From Cocos nucifera (taxonomy: Eukaryota; Streptophyta; Magnoliopsida; Arecales; Arecaceae): DNA of 64,000 nucleotides. The translations under genes and the position numbers were made by a program. Below, piece after piece: positions 49,627 through 62,402 of the stretch. The stretch's first letter is position 1. Every line of letters starts with the position of its first letter. The DNA lies in assembly GCA_006176705.1 (NCBI GenBank), contig QRFJ01006311.1, positions 1 to 64,000 of the forward strand, read 5' to 3'. Under the pieces are notes generated by a model. That model ran no database searches and had not been told where the DNA came from. It was given only the letters and a program-made list of their open reading frames with translations.

Positions 49627-51690
49627 ATTGAGGTTCTTTTATAACATGATCATATTTATATTAAAATAAATCTAAAAAATAAAAATAATGATCATACAGA
49701 CTGTAGGTTGTCCTGCTATAAGGTTTATCCCTTACAATGGAGAGGTTATTCTGGTACGTTGCGATCTAGAAAATTGATCATAAAATCTTTAGATTAGATT
49801 TAATATTTTTTATGATGTATTTGAAGAGTTTAATCTAAATTTTATCATAAATTAGTAGTTAGATTAGATCTAAATAATTTTATGATTTTTATGTAGAGTA
49901 CATAATTTTAGATTAAACCTGAACATGACCTTAAAAAGGATTCTGTTCGTTGGTCGAGCCGGCTCGACCAGCATACCAGCCATGATACAATTTTTGGATG
50001 ATGCTTCAGCCAACTTAGTCAGGAACTGGGCTAGCTCGAATTCATTTTAGACCGGCTTGGATGGGATTCGAGCCTGTCTGATGGAATGATGGCGTTCCAA
50101 CCTTCTACCCGAGCCGATTGTCTTAGAATCGAACCGACTCGGCTTCTACTCAAGCCAGATCAGATGGAATCCAAGCTAGCCTGACTGAGAAGTTGGTTTA
50201 ATGTCATAATTGGCTAGTTCTATGTGATTAAACCTACATCTAGTGCTTATTTATGAAATAAGCCGATCCATTTTTGAAATGAGTCGATCTATTTAATGAA
50301 ATGGTGCTAAGATGTAAAGAACCTTTCAAAATTTGAAAAATATTTTTGAAATACCAAACTCCAACCCTCAGCCTTGAACTTAATTGAAAATTAAGTGATT
50401 GTTTAGGATCTAGATTTATGATTTGAAGATCCTAAGACAACTTCATAAAACATGGGTTAAAGGATAATGGGTTAGCTTTGATCAGATCCTTAACTAGGTT
50501 AGACCTAGGGTTAGATTTAATATGGACTAGGTTAAGAAATTAATCAAACCTAATTAATGGTTAATTGGGATTAGGTCATTTCTATAAATCACTTCCATAG
50601 TTATAGTTGATCAAAGTTCATACATCTAACAAATGGATATTGATCGTGGCTCAGTGGTTGAGCCCGAGTCTTTAGGCAAACCAAATCAAAACTGATAAAT
50701 TAATTAGGGTCTAAGGTAAGTCTGGCATTTCAGATCGATGATTTTTAATTGGCAGCCCACTTACATGGCTTTTTCTGATGGTGTCTAAGACAAGCCTTGG
50801 CAGACCCTCCCACTGATCTCATTTACCTAGCTAATGTGGTTAATCAGGTCTTGATTAGGTTGCTCATTGATTTGTGCTAACCCATATCACATAAAAATCA
50901 GTGAGACTGATTTTATTCAGTGAGACTGATCTTAGGTGCCCATGGATCATGGACCGATTGATCCTAGATCCTTATCGTGACTTGCTTGTCAAAGTCACTT
51001 GACTTGAAGTTGGTGAAGTCAGGGAAGCAAAATTGGTCCATGTTCCTTTCTATCCTTAAATCACTAATAATTTAAATTCTCTAAAATTATTAGATCCTTA
51101 AAATGATGAAGTTATGAAGATAACTGAGTCATAGCCTCCCATTAAGGTTGGATAATGATGGGTCCCATTAACTCAATAGTCATTAGAGGCCCAAAGGCCT
51201 GGTACTTGTATTGACTAATGAAATTATCATTCATATCATATGATATGACTTGGAATGTGTCTCTCTAATGATGGTTAGGGTTGGCCAATCAAAGTTGGAC
51301 TTAATCATTCATTGATTGGATGCACCAAGTATGGTCATGTTAATGGTTGGACTTAACTGGATCCTCATAGTGAAGGCCAAAGCCTACTAATTAGATTTCT
51401 GAGGTAAAATTAAATTACTAGAAGTTGTTTGGAAAAATAATTGGTTAATGAACCTATCGCGTTAGATGTACATGAGGTTGGGCTGAACCAAAGTTGGGCT
51501 TGTGTGTAGTCTATGTAGATTCTAGTACCTTACTAAAAAATTAAAGTGATTTTTCGAATTAGGAGGTAGAGGCTACCAGTTTGAATAAAATAGTAAGAGA
51601 ACCTTTAGACTAAAGTCCAAGTCTCTAGGCTTAAAATAATTCATATACTAGGTCATTGTTCTCTTTTCTCAAAATAAGACTAAACCCTAA
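49627..51690 (+). other. Leader of element E-F
   Basis: About 2 kb without a usable frame. It resembles the leaders of A (opposite strand) and X. It includes GGCTCGACCAG-rich text near 49960-50180. Confidence 0.65.
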
Positions 51691-52080
51691 TTGCTCCTAT
51701 CACTGTTAGACTGTGATGACTTATGGGATCCAACTTTAATAATTAGTATCAAAAGGTTGAATATTAGGTTTAGCAGTATGAATGGATTTATACTGGAGCT
51801 TCTTAGTCCAGTCAAAATAATTAGTCCATTATTGATCCATATCAGGTATGGTGCTTCTACTATTAGAAGCAGGGTCATAGGATGAAGAATTATCTTGCAG
51901 AAGCAGGGTCACAGGATGAAGAATTATCTTGCTTTCCTTGAGCATAATAGGCTAAACAAGAGAAAGGAGCAAGAGTTGCTCATCAAGAATGTTATATGAT
52001 AATGTCTTAAAATTTTTCTATATGTAATTCTACTACCTGGGTATTAGACTTCAATGGTCTTATGCAATTTTTTGTAAAGA
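51691..52080 (+). pseudogene. Vestigial gag and protease of element E-F
   Basis: The gag amino end (ATCACTGTTAGACTGTGATG, WDPTLIISIKRLN frame) is followed by a deletion of most of gag. A 33-bp segment with AGCAGGGTCA(T/C)AGGATGAAG is duplicated in tandem at 51868-51930. A short piece (TTWVLDFNGLMQF) near 52030 is the decayed protease entry. Nothing here can be translated into a working protein. Confidence 0.65.
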
Positions 52081-52279
52081 CTTTAGGTAAGTAAAATATT
52101 TAAAAATAATGAGAAATATCTGAACGTTAGGGATGGAAGTTCTATTCCAATCCTAGTTTTAGGAATTATCAAGCTTATTTTCAAAAGATGTCATTTTGAG
52201 TGATTGTCGCTATTGTCCATCATTTATGATAAATATGATCTCTATTGGCTTTTTGGTCAGGGATGGTTATCATTTATCA

Positions 52280-53450
52280 ATAAAGAAGATTGTTGGGATA
52301 TTATTATGATTAATGTTACAATAATATATGGATAATAAAGAAATGATATTTAATATTTACATAGCCTGTTAAATATAATGTACACACCTAAGTTAGATTA
52401 TGTCATGGATGTCTATCTTTGGCATTATAGGCTTAGTCATCTTGACAAGAATAGGATAAATGGATTAGCTTGAGAGAGAAACCTTAACATCAATGATTGT
52501 GAATCATTGATACTCTGTGAATCTTATCTTCTTGGAAAGATGACAAAGTAACCTTTTACTGGAAAAGGTGAAGGAGCCGATAAAGTTCTAAGTCTCATAT
52601 ATGGTGATGTATGTGGACCTTGAACTTAAGTGCCAAAGGAAGACATTAATATTTCATTACAGACGACCTATCTGGGCATGCGTACATTTGGGATGAATCA
52701 TTTGAAATGTTCAAACGATTCAATAATAAGAAAGAAAGTAAACTGGATAATGTATTAAAACTCTTCAATCAGATCGAGAAGGCAAGTACTTATCCAGTGA
52801 GTTTGTGACTTATTTAGAAGAGATTAGAATTCTCTCTTAGTAGATTCCTTTTTGAAATATAGTGTATCTAAAAGGAGAAATTGAACTTTGTTAGATATTG
52901 TTCAATCCATAATAGGATATACTTGTCTGCCTATTGCAGGGTTGTGCTCTTGTGACTATTTTTTTACTCTAAAAATTTATACCGAGTTAATCTGTTGCAT
53001 TGACTCCATATAGGATATGGATCGGATGTAGACCTAGACTCTCTTACTTTCGAATTTGGAATTGATCAGCCTATGTTGTATATTTGCACACAGATAAACT
53101 TGGATCATGGTCCAATATGTATTTAAGGGTTATTAATTCTGCTATGTTAAAGAACATAAGATGTTCATCAGCAGTAGGACATTTCTTTTGCAAAGAAGTT
53201 CCTTAGAGAAGGAATTGAAGCATATTAAGTTGAACTTGTAAAAGTTTGACTGATAGAAAAGAATCGACGTTACCTGATAAACTTACAGAACTGGATTTGA
53301 TTAGATCAAATTCAGAGCTCATTAAAGTGTCACCTTTAAGAAGATCTGGTATAGTACCGCATTAGCCAGACAGATACTTCAATGTCTAGGTTCGGGATGG
53401 CGATCATGTTGAGCTCGATGAAAACAATAAGGATCTAATCACCTATAATG
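52280..53450 (+). pseudogene. Degenerate Copia integrase region of element E-F
   Basis: GAG-pre-integrase (LWHYRLSHLDKNRING near 52415), a LLGKMTK segment near 52530, and integrase blocks in changing frames to about 53250 follow the same order as X 11390-12330. Frameshifts and stops are frequent and several blocks have lost bases, so this copy is more decayed than X. Confidence 0.7.
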
Positions 53451-54440
53451 ATACGGTGCAGTGGCCTGATTTTGAGAATTGGCTTGGAGCCATATGATCC
53501 AAATTGAAGTCTATGAAAATCAATAGTGTATGGATACTAGTTGATTCACCTAAAGGGATAAAATCCATTGCGTGTGAATAGATTTTCAAAAGGATCAGAG
53601 TAGTGCAGACCAGAAGGTAAAGAACTTAAAGTCCGTTTGGCTATTATCTTAGAGTTCAAACATACATTCTGAACGTATATCTTAGTTATGAGCAAAGACA
53701 AACCCTACACTTATTATTGGGCAAAATGTTTTTTAGTGTTATTTCTTGTGATGTTTGAGGATGAAATTCTCTTAATCAGGAATAGCATTCCAACATTGCA
53801 AGGAATAATAGTTTAGCTATCATCTTATTTATCCATGGATGAGATTAGACATGGTATACTCACTAGAGGTAGTGAGCAGATACCAGTCTGATCCAAGTAA
53901 GAGCCACTGGAGAATTGTATAGACTATCCCTAAGTATTTGAAAAATACTAAGATTTAGTGACGCAAATATGGAAGTACTGACTAAAAATATATGTATATT
54001 TTGATTTCAGTCAAACAAAGTTGACAACAAGAGAATATCGACTCATACCCTAATTGTAGGAGCAATCTACTGGAAAGGTTCCAAGTAGGATACTTTAGCC
54101 TATTAAGTTAGTGATGTAGAGTACATCGTGGCATATAATGTTGCCATGTAAGCTGTGTAGTTACTGAGGTTCATTAGCAAGTTGGGAGTGGCACCCTCCA
54201 CCCATGGTCTAGTCCTATTGTAGCACTAGAGCCATAGCTCAGGCTAAAGAATCGAAGGACCAGCATATTCCGCAATGGTTTCATCTTAGATATTTGATCT
54301 TGGTGACGTCGATCTTTAGAAAATCGATCTAAAGGAGAACTTGACTGATCCATTTGCTAAGGCCTTAAAACTAAGAAGTTCTACAAACTCAAGTGGAAGA
54401 TAGGATATTTGATATCATTCTGATTGGCTTTAATCTAAGT
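53451..54440 (+). pseudogene. Shrunken RT and RNase H remnants of element E-F
   Basis: The RT entry (SINSVWILVDSPKG-like, near 53520-53560) is followed by a large deletion. A block near 53740-53830 corresponds to the YVDD region (VMFEDEILLI), in which the catalytic pair reads ED. RNase H pieces follow to 54430. RT plus RNase H occupy about 1 kb here against about 1.6 kb in X. Confidence 0.65.
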
Positions 54441-54446
54441 GAAAGT
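54437..54446 (+). other. Polypurine tract of element E-F
   Basis: AAGTGAAAGT immediately before the 3' LTR, homologous to the tracts of X, W and Z. Confidence 0.6.
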
Positions 54447-57370
54447 TGTTGAAAAATATATCCTAAAGTCAATCATCTACGTAGTAGATGATTAGAATTA
54501 GTTTATAAATTATCTAATAATAATAGTAATTTGGCTATTTCATCATAAAAGTTCTATCTTTCTTAAATGAACTCCTAAATTATGATGAAGTCCTTAGAAC
54601 CATAAGCAATCGATAAAGGAGGATTTATCGGATGGTTCTTAAATTGTTCATGACCAAATGATAAGTTATTAATAAGGATGATAACTTATCGAGTGTAGGT
54701 CGCTGTATGCTATATGCGTTGGCTGTCCTTGTAACCAAGTGGTGTGGAGATACTAGTATGGCATCCAAATGAGATGTAGGAGTACATCTGCACTGAATGT
54801 GACCAATGTAGCACTCTACTATCAAGAGTAGCTAGCTAAGGCCAATGGATATAAGTGTCCCTCCGATCCTGAGATTACGCCATGGTGACTTGCGAGCAAC
54901 TCACTATACTTTGGTGTTGGACTGCCTGTATTTCTAATATAGGTTGATGAAAGATTTTTCAGGTACAGTCAAGTACTTGTACGAAGTCAGTGTGTGAGTC
55001 AAGATGAGGATTGATCACTCCTTGATTAACTTCACAAAGAGAATGTCTCATTGTATTTCAATTTAGCAAAACCTAAGACCTTGGGTAATCCTCATGAAGG
55101 AGTCACGAGGATTTGCAAAAATTTTGAGATACAATAGAGATGAACATTGTATCAGTGTTTAACAGCATACTTGAAAGTCATCTTGAGCATTATTGGTCAT
55201 AGGGATAAATTATATGGTAATCATGGGCTAAGGTTCTAAGAATGTTGCTTTGCATACATTCGACCTATTTGGACGTCGAGAATCATTGCTAGATGGTTAC
55301 TTCAACTGGTGTAAAAATTGATTCCTATGCTACCAACTTTGGTTCGAACATATAGGGTCACACACATAAGAGGTTATAACTTAATCAAATGGTTAATTGA
55401 TGATTGGGAATCATTCTAAGGTTAAACTATCAATATGATTGATATTTGACCTAATGCAAATATTGTAGAAGGATCGATTAGCAATTGGATTGCTAATTAG
55501 CTTAGTTTGATTGAGCAATTAGGCTGAGATCAAGTCTAATTGAATTAAATTTAATTAAAATTAGTTTGAACTTAATTGATTAAGTTTAATTGGTTTATTG
55601 GATAAGCCAATTGTAAGAAAAAAATAATTTTTAGTTGGACTAGGATTTGAGTGCACCTAATTTCTAATTGAGTTAGAATTTAAATTAGATTTAAATATGA
55701 TTTAAATCTAACTTAATTGGATCTATAGTTGGACTAGGATCATCCATAATTAGGCTTGTACTAATCTTACTTTAATTAGATTCAAAATTATTTTGACCTA
55801 GTCAACTAGGAGGAGTCCCAGTTGGACTGGGACTCTCTTACATTCCTTGCACCACTTCAGAAAGTCCATGCCCACATATTTATTTTCAGATTTCTATGTG
55901 ATTTATTCCTCACCTAAGAAAGCTCCCCATGCCCTCTTAATCAGATGGTTTTGATTTAGTAATTAACTTGGTCAAAATTGGAAAGTGGTTATGCATAGGA
56001 TTCTATTTGATAGAGTCCTAGTTATCCAAAACTCCTCCTCTCTCTATGAAAATTTCTCCATGCCTCCCTTTGTTTTGTGCACTACTAATTTTTTGATTTG
56101 CATACATGGCCTTGTTGTTTCTCATGCAAAAAATCTAGGAGGGGGCATCGAAGAATTGGACGCCCCAAGGACTCTATCATATAGAGCCCAAATCCACAAA
56201 CTATTTCCTAGTCTTGATATAGTCTTACATTGGTTTTGGGATGCCTCCTTCTATGATTTTTGAGCATTAAAAAATTTTGGGAGAACCACCATAATACCAA
56301 AAGGAAAAGGACAGTTGGCATGGAGGTTTGGGGCACCTACATCTTTAGAGAAAAAATCTTCATTAAGACATGAAAGGTTCATGTTTTGATGAAGACAAAG
56401 GTAAGAAGAATGTCTTCTGATCTTTTTCTTTTTCAATATTTATTTTTTCTTTATTCTTTATAATTTTTATATGATAAAAATTTGAGAGAGAGAATGAAAG
56501 AGAGTATGGAGATTTATGCTCTAGATTTATGCTCTAAGGTATTGGAGTAGAATGATCAATTTTGGATATGATCTGATCATATCCTGATAAGAGAAGAAGA
56601 AGAGAAGAAGGTCTTCTCTTAGGGTTTCCTTGAGAACCTTTCTTCTTCATATTTTTTTATGAATTTTTCTATGAGAAAAATCAGAAGGGAAGAGATCTGA
56701 AAGCATGAAAATATTCTAGAGGAGAAGGTCTCCTCTTATCTAGGTATGAAGATCTGTTTAGGACATCAGCAGGTGATGTCCTGAAAATAAAAGATGTGTC
56801 TTCTCTTTGGAACTTTCTTAACTATTTAATTTTTGATTTTTGGAAGATCCAAAGATTAGATTTTTTTCTTATTCCTCCTCTTATTCTTCATCTCTTAGAG
56901 TGTCCAAGAGATTCAATGAATAAAATTTTAGATTAACCATCCGGAGGGATCCGTGAGAAGCTAGCACTTCGAGCAGATCTTTGTTTGATGAACCTTCGAT
57001 TTTATTATAGCCTCATGTAGATCAACTGTAGAGGCTGGACGTGGTGCGGCTTCAAAGACAATAATAAAAATCAATCATGGAGTTCTCGACCCATGCAAAG
57101 ATAAGAGATTTAATCTCTTCTCTCACCTAGATACGATCTAAGATTTAGATCTAGAGTTGTTCTAGATCTATGGTATTGATTTGATCAATACCAAAGTATT
57201 TACTTTCAGATTTAAGAATACATTATGACATGTTATAGGTCCTAGTTGTAGAGTTTAGTAATTTAATTACATGCTTTTATAGATTAAAGAGTTTAATCTA
57301 TATCTTTTGCTATATTATATTTCAAAAATATTTTGAAATTCATGCATGAAACCCAACATATTTTCCAACA
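54447..57370 (+). repeat. 3' LTR F of element E-F (2924 bp)
   Basis: Starts TGTTGAAAAATATATCC and ends TTTTCCAACA. It matches LTR E along its length with scattered substitutions and small indels. The sequence after it is LTR G. Confidence 0.9.
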
Positions 57371-57587
57371 TGTGTGATCTCGCAGGTTTGAACCTAAGTC
57401 GGTAGCATATGACCACTTCCTATACTAATTGAAGTGATCATCTAGCAATAGTACCCAACATCCAGATAGGTTGAATAGTCATAATCGCAACATTCAGATT
57501 CTATGTGAATATGGTTACCATATAATTCATCCCTTTGACCTCTATGTATGAGGATGACTCAATAGTTAAACTATTAACCTTAAAAGA

Positions 57588-60066
57588 TGAAATAACCTCT
57601 AGGATTTCAGGGCTAGATCTTGAAACTTTTTCAAGATTAGGCAGCATGAGACTTAAATAAATCAATATTTATTTATAAAAGTAGAGAATACCCTAGATCT
57701 AGGATTCTATTATGTGATTATGGTATGAGATTAAATCAAAAATTAAAAACATAAAGAAAGAAGAAGTGTTGATCATATCAACATAGATCTACACTAGATC
57801 GGAATCATATGAGTAACAGGAGATCAGATCTTTATTACCTATGCAAGTTGGATGTTCTAACTTGCTAATTCAGGCTTGAGAATGATGTTGTGAGTCGTAC
57901 ATACATCCAACCACAAGGAGTCATCCACACGAGCCCACGAATTACGATCAAAAGTTCTAATGCAGGAAATCAACATAGTATGCTAGTACTATGCTGATCC
58001 TTCTTCAACGATCGATCTGGAATCCACTTATTCAAATATTGGACTCTCTAATTTTTAGAAGGAAGAAAAAGAGATTTTGAACATGCGACACCTCTCAAAA
58101 ATCTCTAAAGAAGGAGGAAGAGATCAAAAAAAAACCCTAGAAGAAGAACCCTTCTTCTTCTTCTTATTTTCTCTCACCTAGATACCTAGATTTGTGTCTA
58201 TGAAATCCCCATGCCCAAATATTCTTTCTCCCTAATTTTTATACACCCCAAAGGTATCTCAATGGTATAGAATTCATGAAAAAATCAATCCAAAATTTAT
58301 TTTAAATATTGAGATATGGAAGAGTCTTGTCTAGATCAAACACCTAGACAAGGCAGGTCCAAAATAGGTAACTAGTTGGGGCACCCAACACTTGGATGCC
58401 CCCTCCTTTCTTTATGCCATGGACCACCAAGAATAAGTGCACAAAATACTCTTATTTCCCATGAAAAAATGAGAGAAAAATTAGGGATGTGGGTGGCACA
58501 AAGCAAGGAGGAGTTTTAGGTGCTTAAAATTCTAAATCATAGAATTTAAGTCAAAACCAACTCCTAGTTTGACTTGGTCCAGAACCAAATGCCATCTAAG
58601 GAATAAGGGAAGGCTATGGGCATGTGTGAAGGCCTGGGAAAAGATTTTTTGATGTTCAAAATCAAAGAGAAGGGGTGTGGGGGGCATGAGGGGTCAATGG
58701 CATAAGGAATAGGTAATCCTAGTCGTACTTGGATTCCTATTTTGACTTGATCCAAGTGATCTATGAACCAAATTAAATTAGAATTAATTCAATCTAATTT
58801 AATTAGATCCTAAATAAACTAAAAAAATTAATTAAATTAAATTAATTTTAATTTAATTTTTTAATTAAATTATAAAATTGGGTTGACTCAAGTCCTAGTT
58901 GAACTAGGACTAGTTCTTCCTTGCACTTGACTTATCCAATAAATCAACTAGACTTGATCCAATCAAACTCAAACTAAATCTAATTAAATTATATTTAATT
59001 AGACTTAATCTCAATCTTTTAGCTTAATCAAATTAAGCCAATTAGTAATCAAATTGCTAATCGATCCTCCTGCAATACTTGCACTAGGTCAAACATCAAT
59101 CGTATTGATCGTTTAATCCAAAAATGATTCTTAATCGTAGATTAATTATCTGATCAGATCATAAACTTTAATATGTGTGATCTCATAGATCCAAACCTAA
59201 GCCAGTAGCATAGAAATAAATTTTTATACTAGTCAAAGTGACCATCTAGCAATGGTACTCGATGGTCGGATAGGTCGAATGTGTTGAACAATATCCTTAG
59301 AACCCATGTGGATATAGTTTTCATATAATTCATCTTCTTGAGTAAAATAATCATAGGACATCTCAGAGTTCAACTATCAACTTTGATTAGGTTGTCCATA
59401 TTGTATTTCAAAATATCAAATCCATCTGATGGATTATCCTGATCAAGATTTTGCTATATTGAAATACAGTGATATATTCTTCTCCAACTCTTGGAGTGGT
59501 CAATTCTATCTTGATCACACACCAACTTTGCAAGTACTTGACTGTGTGCAGAAGCCTTTCATTACTGAATTAAAAATTTAGTTAGTCCAGTATCAAAGCA
59601 TAGTGAGTTTCTTGCAAGCCACTGAGGTGATCTCAGGTCTAAGGGATACTTTACCTATATCTCATCAGAGACATTTTCGATAGCAGAATGCTCTAGAGTT
59701 GGTCACATTCAGTGATGATGTACCCTTATATCTCACCTGTATGGCATACCAGAGTCTCCACACTTCTTGGTTAAGAGGACAACCATCCTATATGGCACAC
59801 AATGACCTATGTTCGATAAATGCTATCATCCTTATTAACAACCTATCATTTGATCGTGAATAGTTTTAAGAACTAATTGATAAATTCTCACTTTATCAAA
59901 CCTAAATAGTCCTAAGGACTTCATCACAATAATGAAGTTTGTTTGAAGATGAAAACTCATGATGAAAATGCTAAAAAATATTTTATTAATTAATAAATTA
60001 ATTATAATTATAAAATAGCTCAACATCAATAGGTTGACATTTGGCTTTGGAACATATTTTTTAACA
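57588..60066 (-). repeat. 3' LTR H of Copia element Z (2479 bp)
   Basis: On the minus strand it starts TGTTAAAAAATATGTTCC after the polypurine tract AAGTGGGAGT and ends ATTTCA at 57588. It is uninterrupted and matches the two halves of LTR X. Left of it is LTR G, into which Z was inserted. Confidence 0.85.
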
Positions 60067-62400
60067 ACTCCCACTTGTTCTAATGCCACTTGGCACAGTA
60101 TCTAATACCCATCTTCAACTTGTGGTTGTCGAACTCCTTTATCACCAGGGCTTTAGTGAATGGGTCAGTCAAATTTTCTTTTTTGTTGATCTTCTGAAGG
60201 TCAACATTACCTCGATCTACGATCTTTCAGATCAGATGGAAGCAGCATAGAATGTGCTTCATCCATTGGTGTACCTTCGATTTTTTTGCTTGAGCTATGG
60301 CACCAGTGCTGTCACAGTAGATCACGATTGGACCATCTAAGGAGGGTGCTACTCTAAGCTCGGTGATAAACTTCCTCAACCACAAGCTTCCTTCATGGCA
60401 TCTGATGCTGGAATATACTCTGCTATACAAAGAGAGTCTGCCATAGTATGCTGCTTGGAACTCTTTCAGCAGATAGCTCCACCATTTAGAGTAAAGATAT
60501 ATGCCGACATGCTTCTGCTATCATCATGATTAGATTGAAAGCTGGAGTCTATAAATCCTATAAGTTTCAGATCTGACTCGTCATAAACCAACCATTGATT
60601 TTTAATATTTCTTAAATACTTAAGGATGGTTTTAACCATTTTTCAGTGATTTTCTTCAGGATCAGATAGGTATCTACTCACTACTCCTAGTGAGTATGCC
60701 ATGTATGGTCTCATACACATCATGGCATACATGATAGATCCCACTGTTGAAGCATATGGGACTCTACTCATACACTCTCTCTCTTTAGAAGTCAGATAAT
60801 CCTTCTTAGAGAGAAAAATTTTATGGCCTATCGGGAGATAGTCTTTTTTGGAATTCTCCATGCTGAACCTCTTCAGCATGATATCTATGTACGTAGACTA
60901 GGATAATCCAAGCATCCTTTTAGATCTATCCCTATAGATCTTCATCCCTAGGATATAGGATGCTTCACCCAAGTTCTTCATGAAGAACTGATATGACAAC
61001 CAAATTTTTATTCCCTACAGTGTGGGGATGTCATTTTCGATTAAGAAAATATCATTCACGTACAAGACAAGGAATATCATTATTGGACTATTTGTCCATT
61101 TATAAATATAGGTCTCTTCCCCGTTCTTAATGAAGTCATATGTTTTGATCATCTTATCAAAATGCATGTTCCAACTCTGAGATGCCTGCTTCAATCTATA
61201 AATGGATCTTTAAAGCTTGCACACCTTGGATTCATCTATGGATGTGAACCTCTCAGGTTGTATCATATACATCTCTTCAGTCAGCTCTCCCTTTAGGAAA
61301 GCTATCTTCACATTCATCTACCAGATCTTATAGTCTAGATGGATAGCTATCGCAAGCATTATCTGAATGAATTTGAGAATTACCATAGGAGAGAATGTCT
61401 TATCATAGTCAATACCATAATATTGATGATATTTCTTGGCAACTAGATGGGCTTTATAGGTCTCCATCTTTTCGTCTACATCTCTTTTTCTTTTGAAAAT
61501 CCACTTACATCTAATGGTTTTAACTCCTTTGAATGGGTCAACCAATGTCCACACATCATTGACCTTCATGGACTTTATTTTGGATTTTATGGCCTCAAGC
61601 TATTTCTCAGAATTGGGTCTCTGTATAGCATCCATATAGGTGATCAAATCCTCATCATTCTCATCGAGTTCGATGGGATCACCATTCCAGATCAAGAAAT
61701 CATAGTTTCTATCTAGATGATGCGATACTCTATTGGATCATCTTAATGGTATAGGTACACTAGGCTCCAGATTTGATCTAATCAAATCTAACTCAGGTTT
61801 AGCTACAGGTATCGGTTTTTCTACCAGTTGAACTTCATCAAGTTCAACCTTAGAGGCAATAGTTTCTTCACCAAGGAACTTCTTTTCTAAAAAGATTATT
61901 TTAAGGCTGACGAACATCTTTTGTTCTTCACCATGGTAGAAATAATAACCCTTAGTTTCTTTGGGATATCCTATAACACACACTTATCAGACCGGGGTCC
62001 AAGCTTATCTGTATACAAATGTTTGACATAGGTCGGACAATTTCAAACCTATTGGTGAGAGAGTGTAGGCCTATGCCCAGTCTATATCTCATATGAAGTC
62101 TTTGTGATAGATTTACTTGGTTCATTATTCAATATATAACATGCAGTCTCAAGAGCATAATCTCAAAATAAAATAGGCAGACTAGAAAACCTCATCATGG
62201 ATCAAACCATGTCTAACAAGGTTCAATTTCTTCTTTCCAATACACTATTATACTGTGGTATTCCTGAAGGAGTCCATTATGAGAGAATCTCATTCTCTCC
62301 TAGATATGTCAAGAACTCACTGGATAGATATTCACCTTCTCAATCCGATCGAAGAGCTTTAATACTCCTTTCACTTTATTTTTCTACTTCACTTCAAAAT
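60067..62400 (-). pseudogene. Copia pol pseudogene of element Z: integrase, RT and RNase H
   Basis: Integrase C-terminal sequence GYPKETKGYYFYHGEEQKMF lies at 61980-61900. RT begins with VNDVWTLVDPFKGVKTIRCK at 61565-61500. The catalytic motif at 61062-61051 reads YVND, with the first aspartate changed to asparagine, so RT would be dead. LKRFSMENSKKDYLPIGHK is near 60878. RNase H retains IYCDSTGAIAQAKKSKVHQW near 60330. Stops and frame changes break all domains. The arrangement is the mirror image of element W next to it. Confidence 0.86.
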
Positions 62401-62402
62401 TT

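Larger units (their letters stand above)
46719..57370 (+). mobile_element. Full-length but internally deleted Copia element E-F (10652 bp)
   Basis: It has two long direct LTRs (46719-49613, 54447-57370), a primer-binding site, a 2 kb leader, remnants of gag, integrase, RT and RNase H, and a polypurine tract. It sits in LTR G. The insertion site is a TG run (GTGTG on the left, TGTGT on the right), so the exact target duplication cannot be read. The internal coding part is heavily deleted while the LTRs remain very similar. Confidence 0.9.
45041..57587 (-). repeat. Copia-type LTR G, minus, interrupted by element E-F and truncated by element Z
   Basis: The minus-strand end reads TTTGAAAGTAGAATTAG...TTTCCATCA at 45041, similar to the end of LTRs E and F. 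The LTR runs up to 46718, resumes at 57371 after E-F and stops at 57587 where LTR H begins. About 1.9 kb of it is in the window. No primer site follows at 45040, so it is a 3' LTR or a solo LTR. The join 46718/57371 falls inside a sequence that LTR X has uninterrupted near 14960. Confidence 0.75.
57588..62400 (-). mobile_element. Copia element Z, 3' part (truncated in integrase)
   Basis: The order on the minus strand from 62400 is integrase core, integrase C-terminus, RT, RNase H and LTR H. The 5' part (LTR, gag, protease and half of the integrase) is missing: at 62400 the sequence switches to a plus-strand Copia RT (element W). Confidence 0.85.

Noticed and set aside
61447..61716. 89-codon plus-strand frame opposite element Z
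   Set aside because: It is antisense to the RT and integrase of Z, whose minus-strand reading shows conserved Copia motifs.
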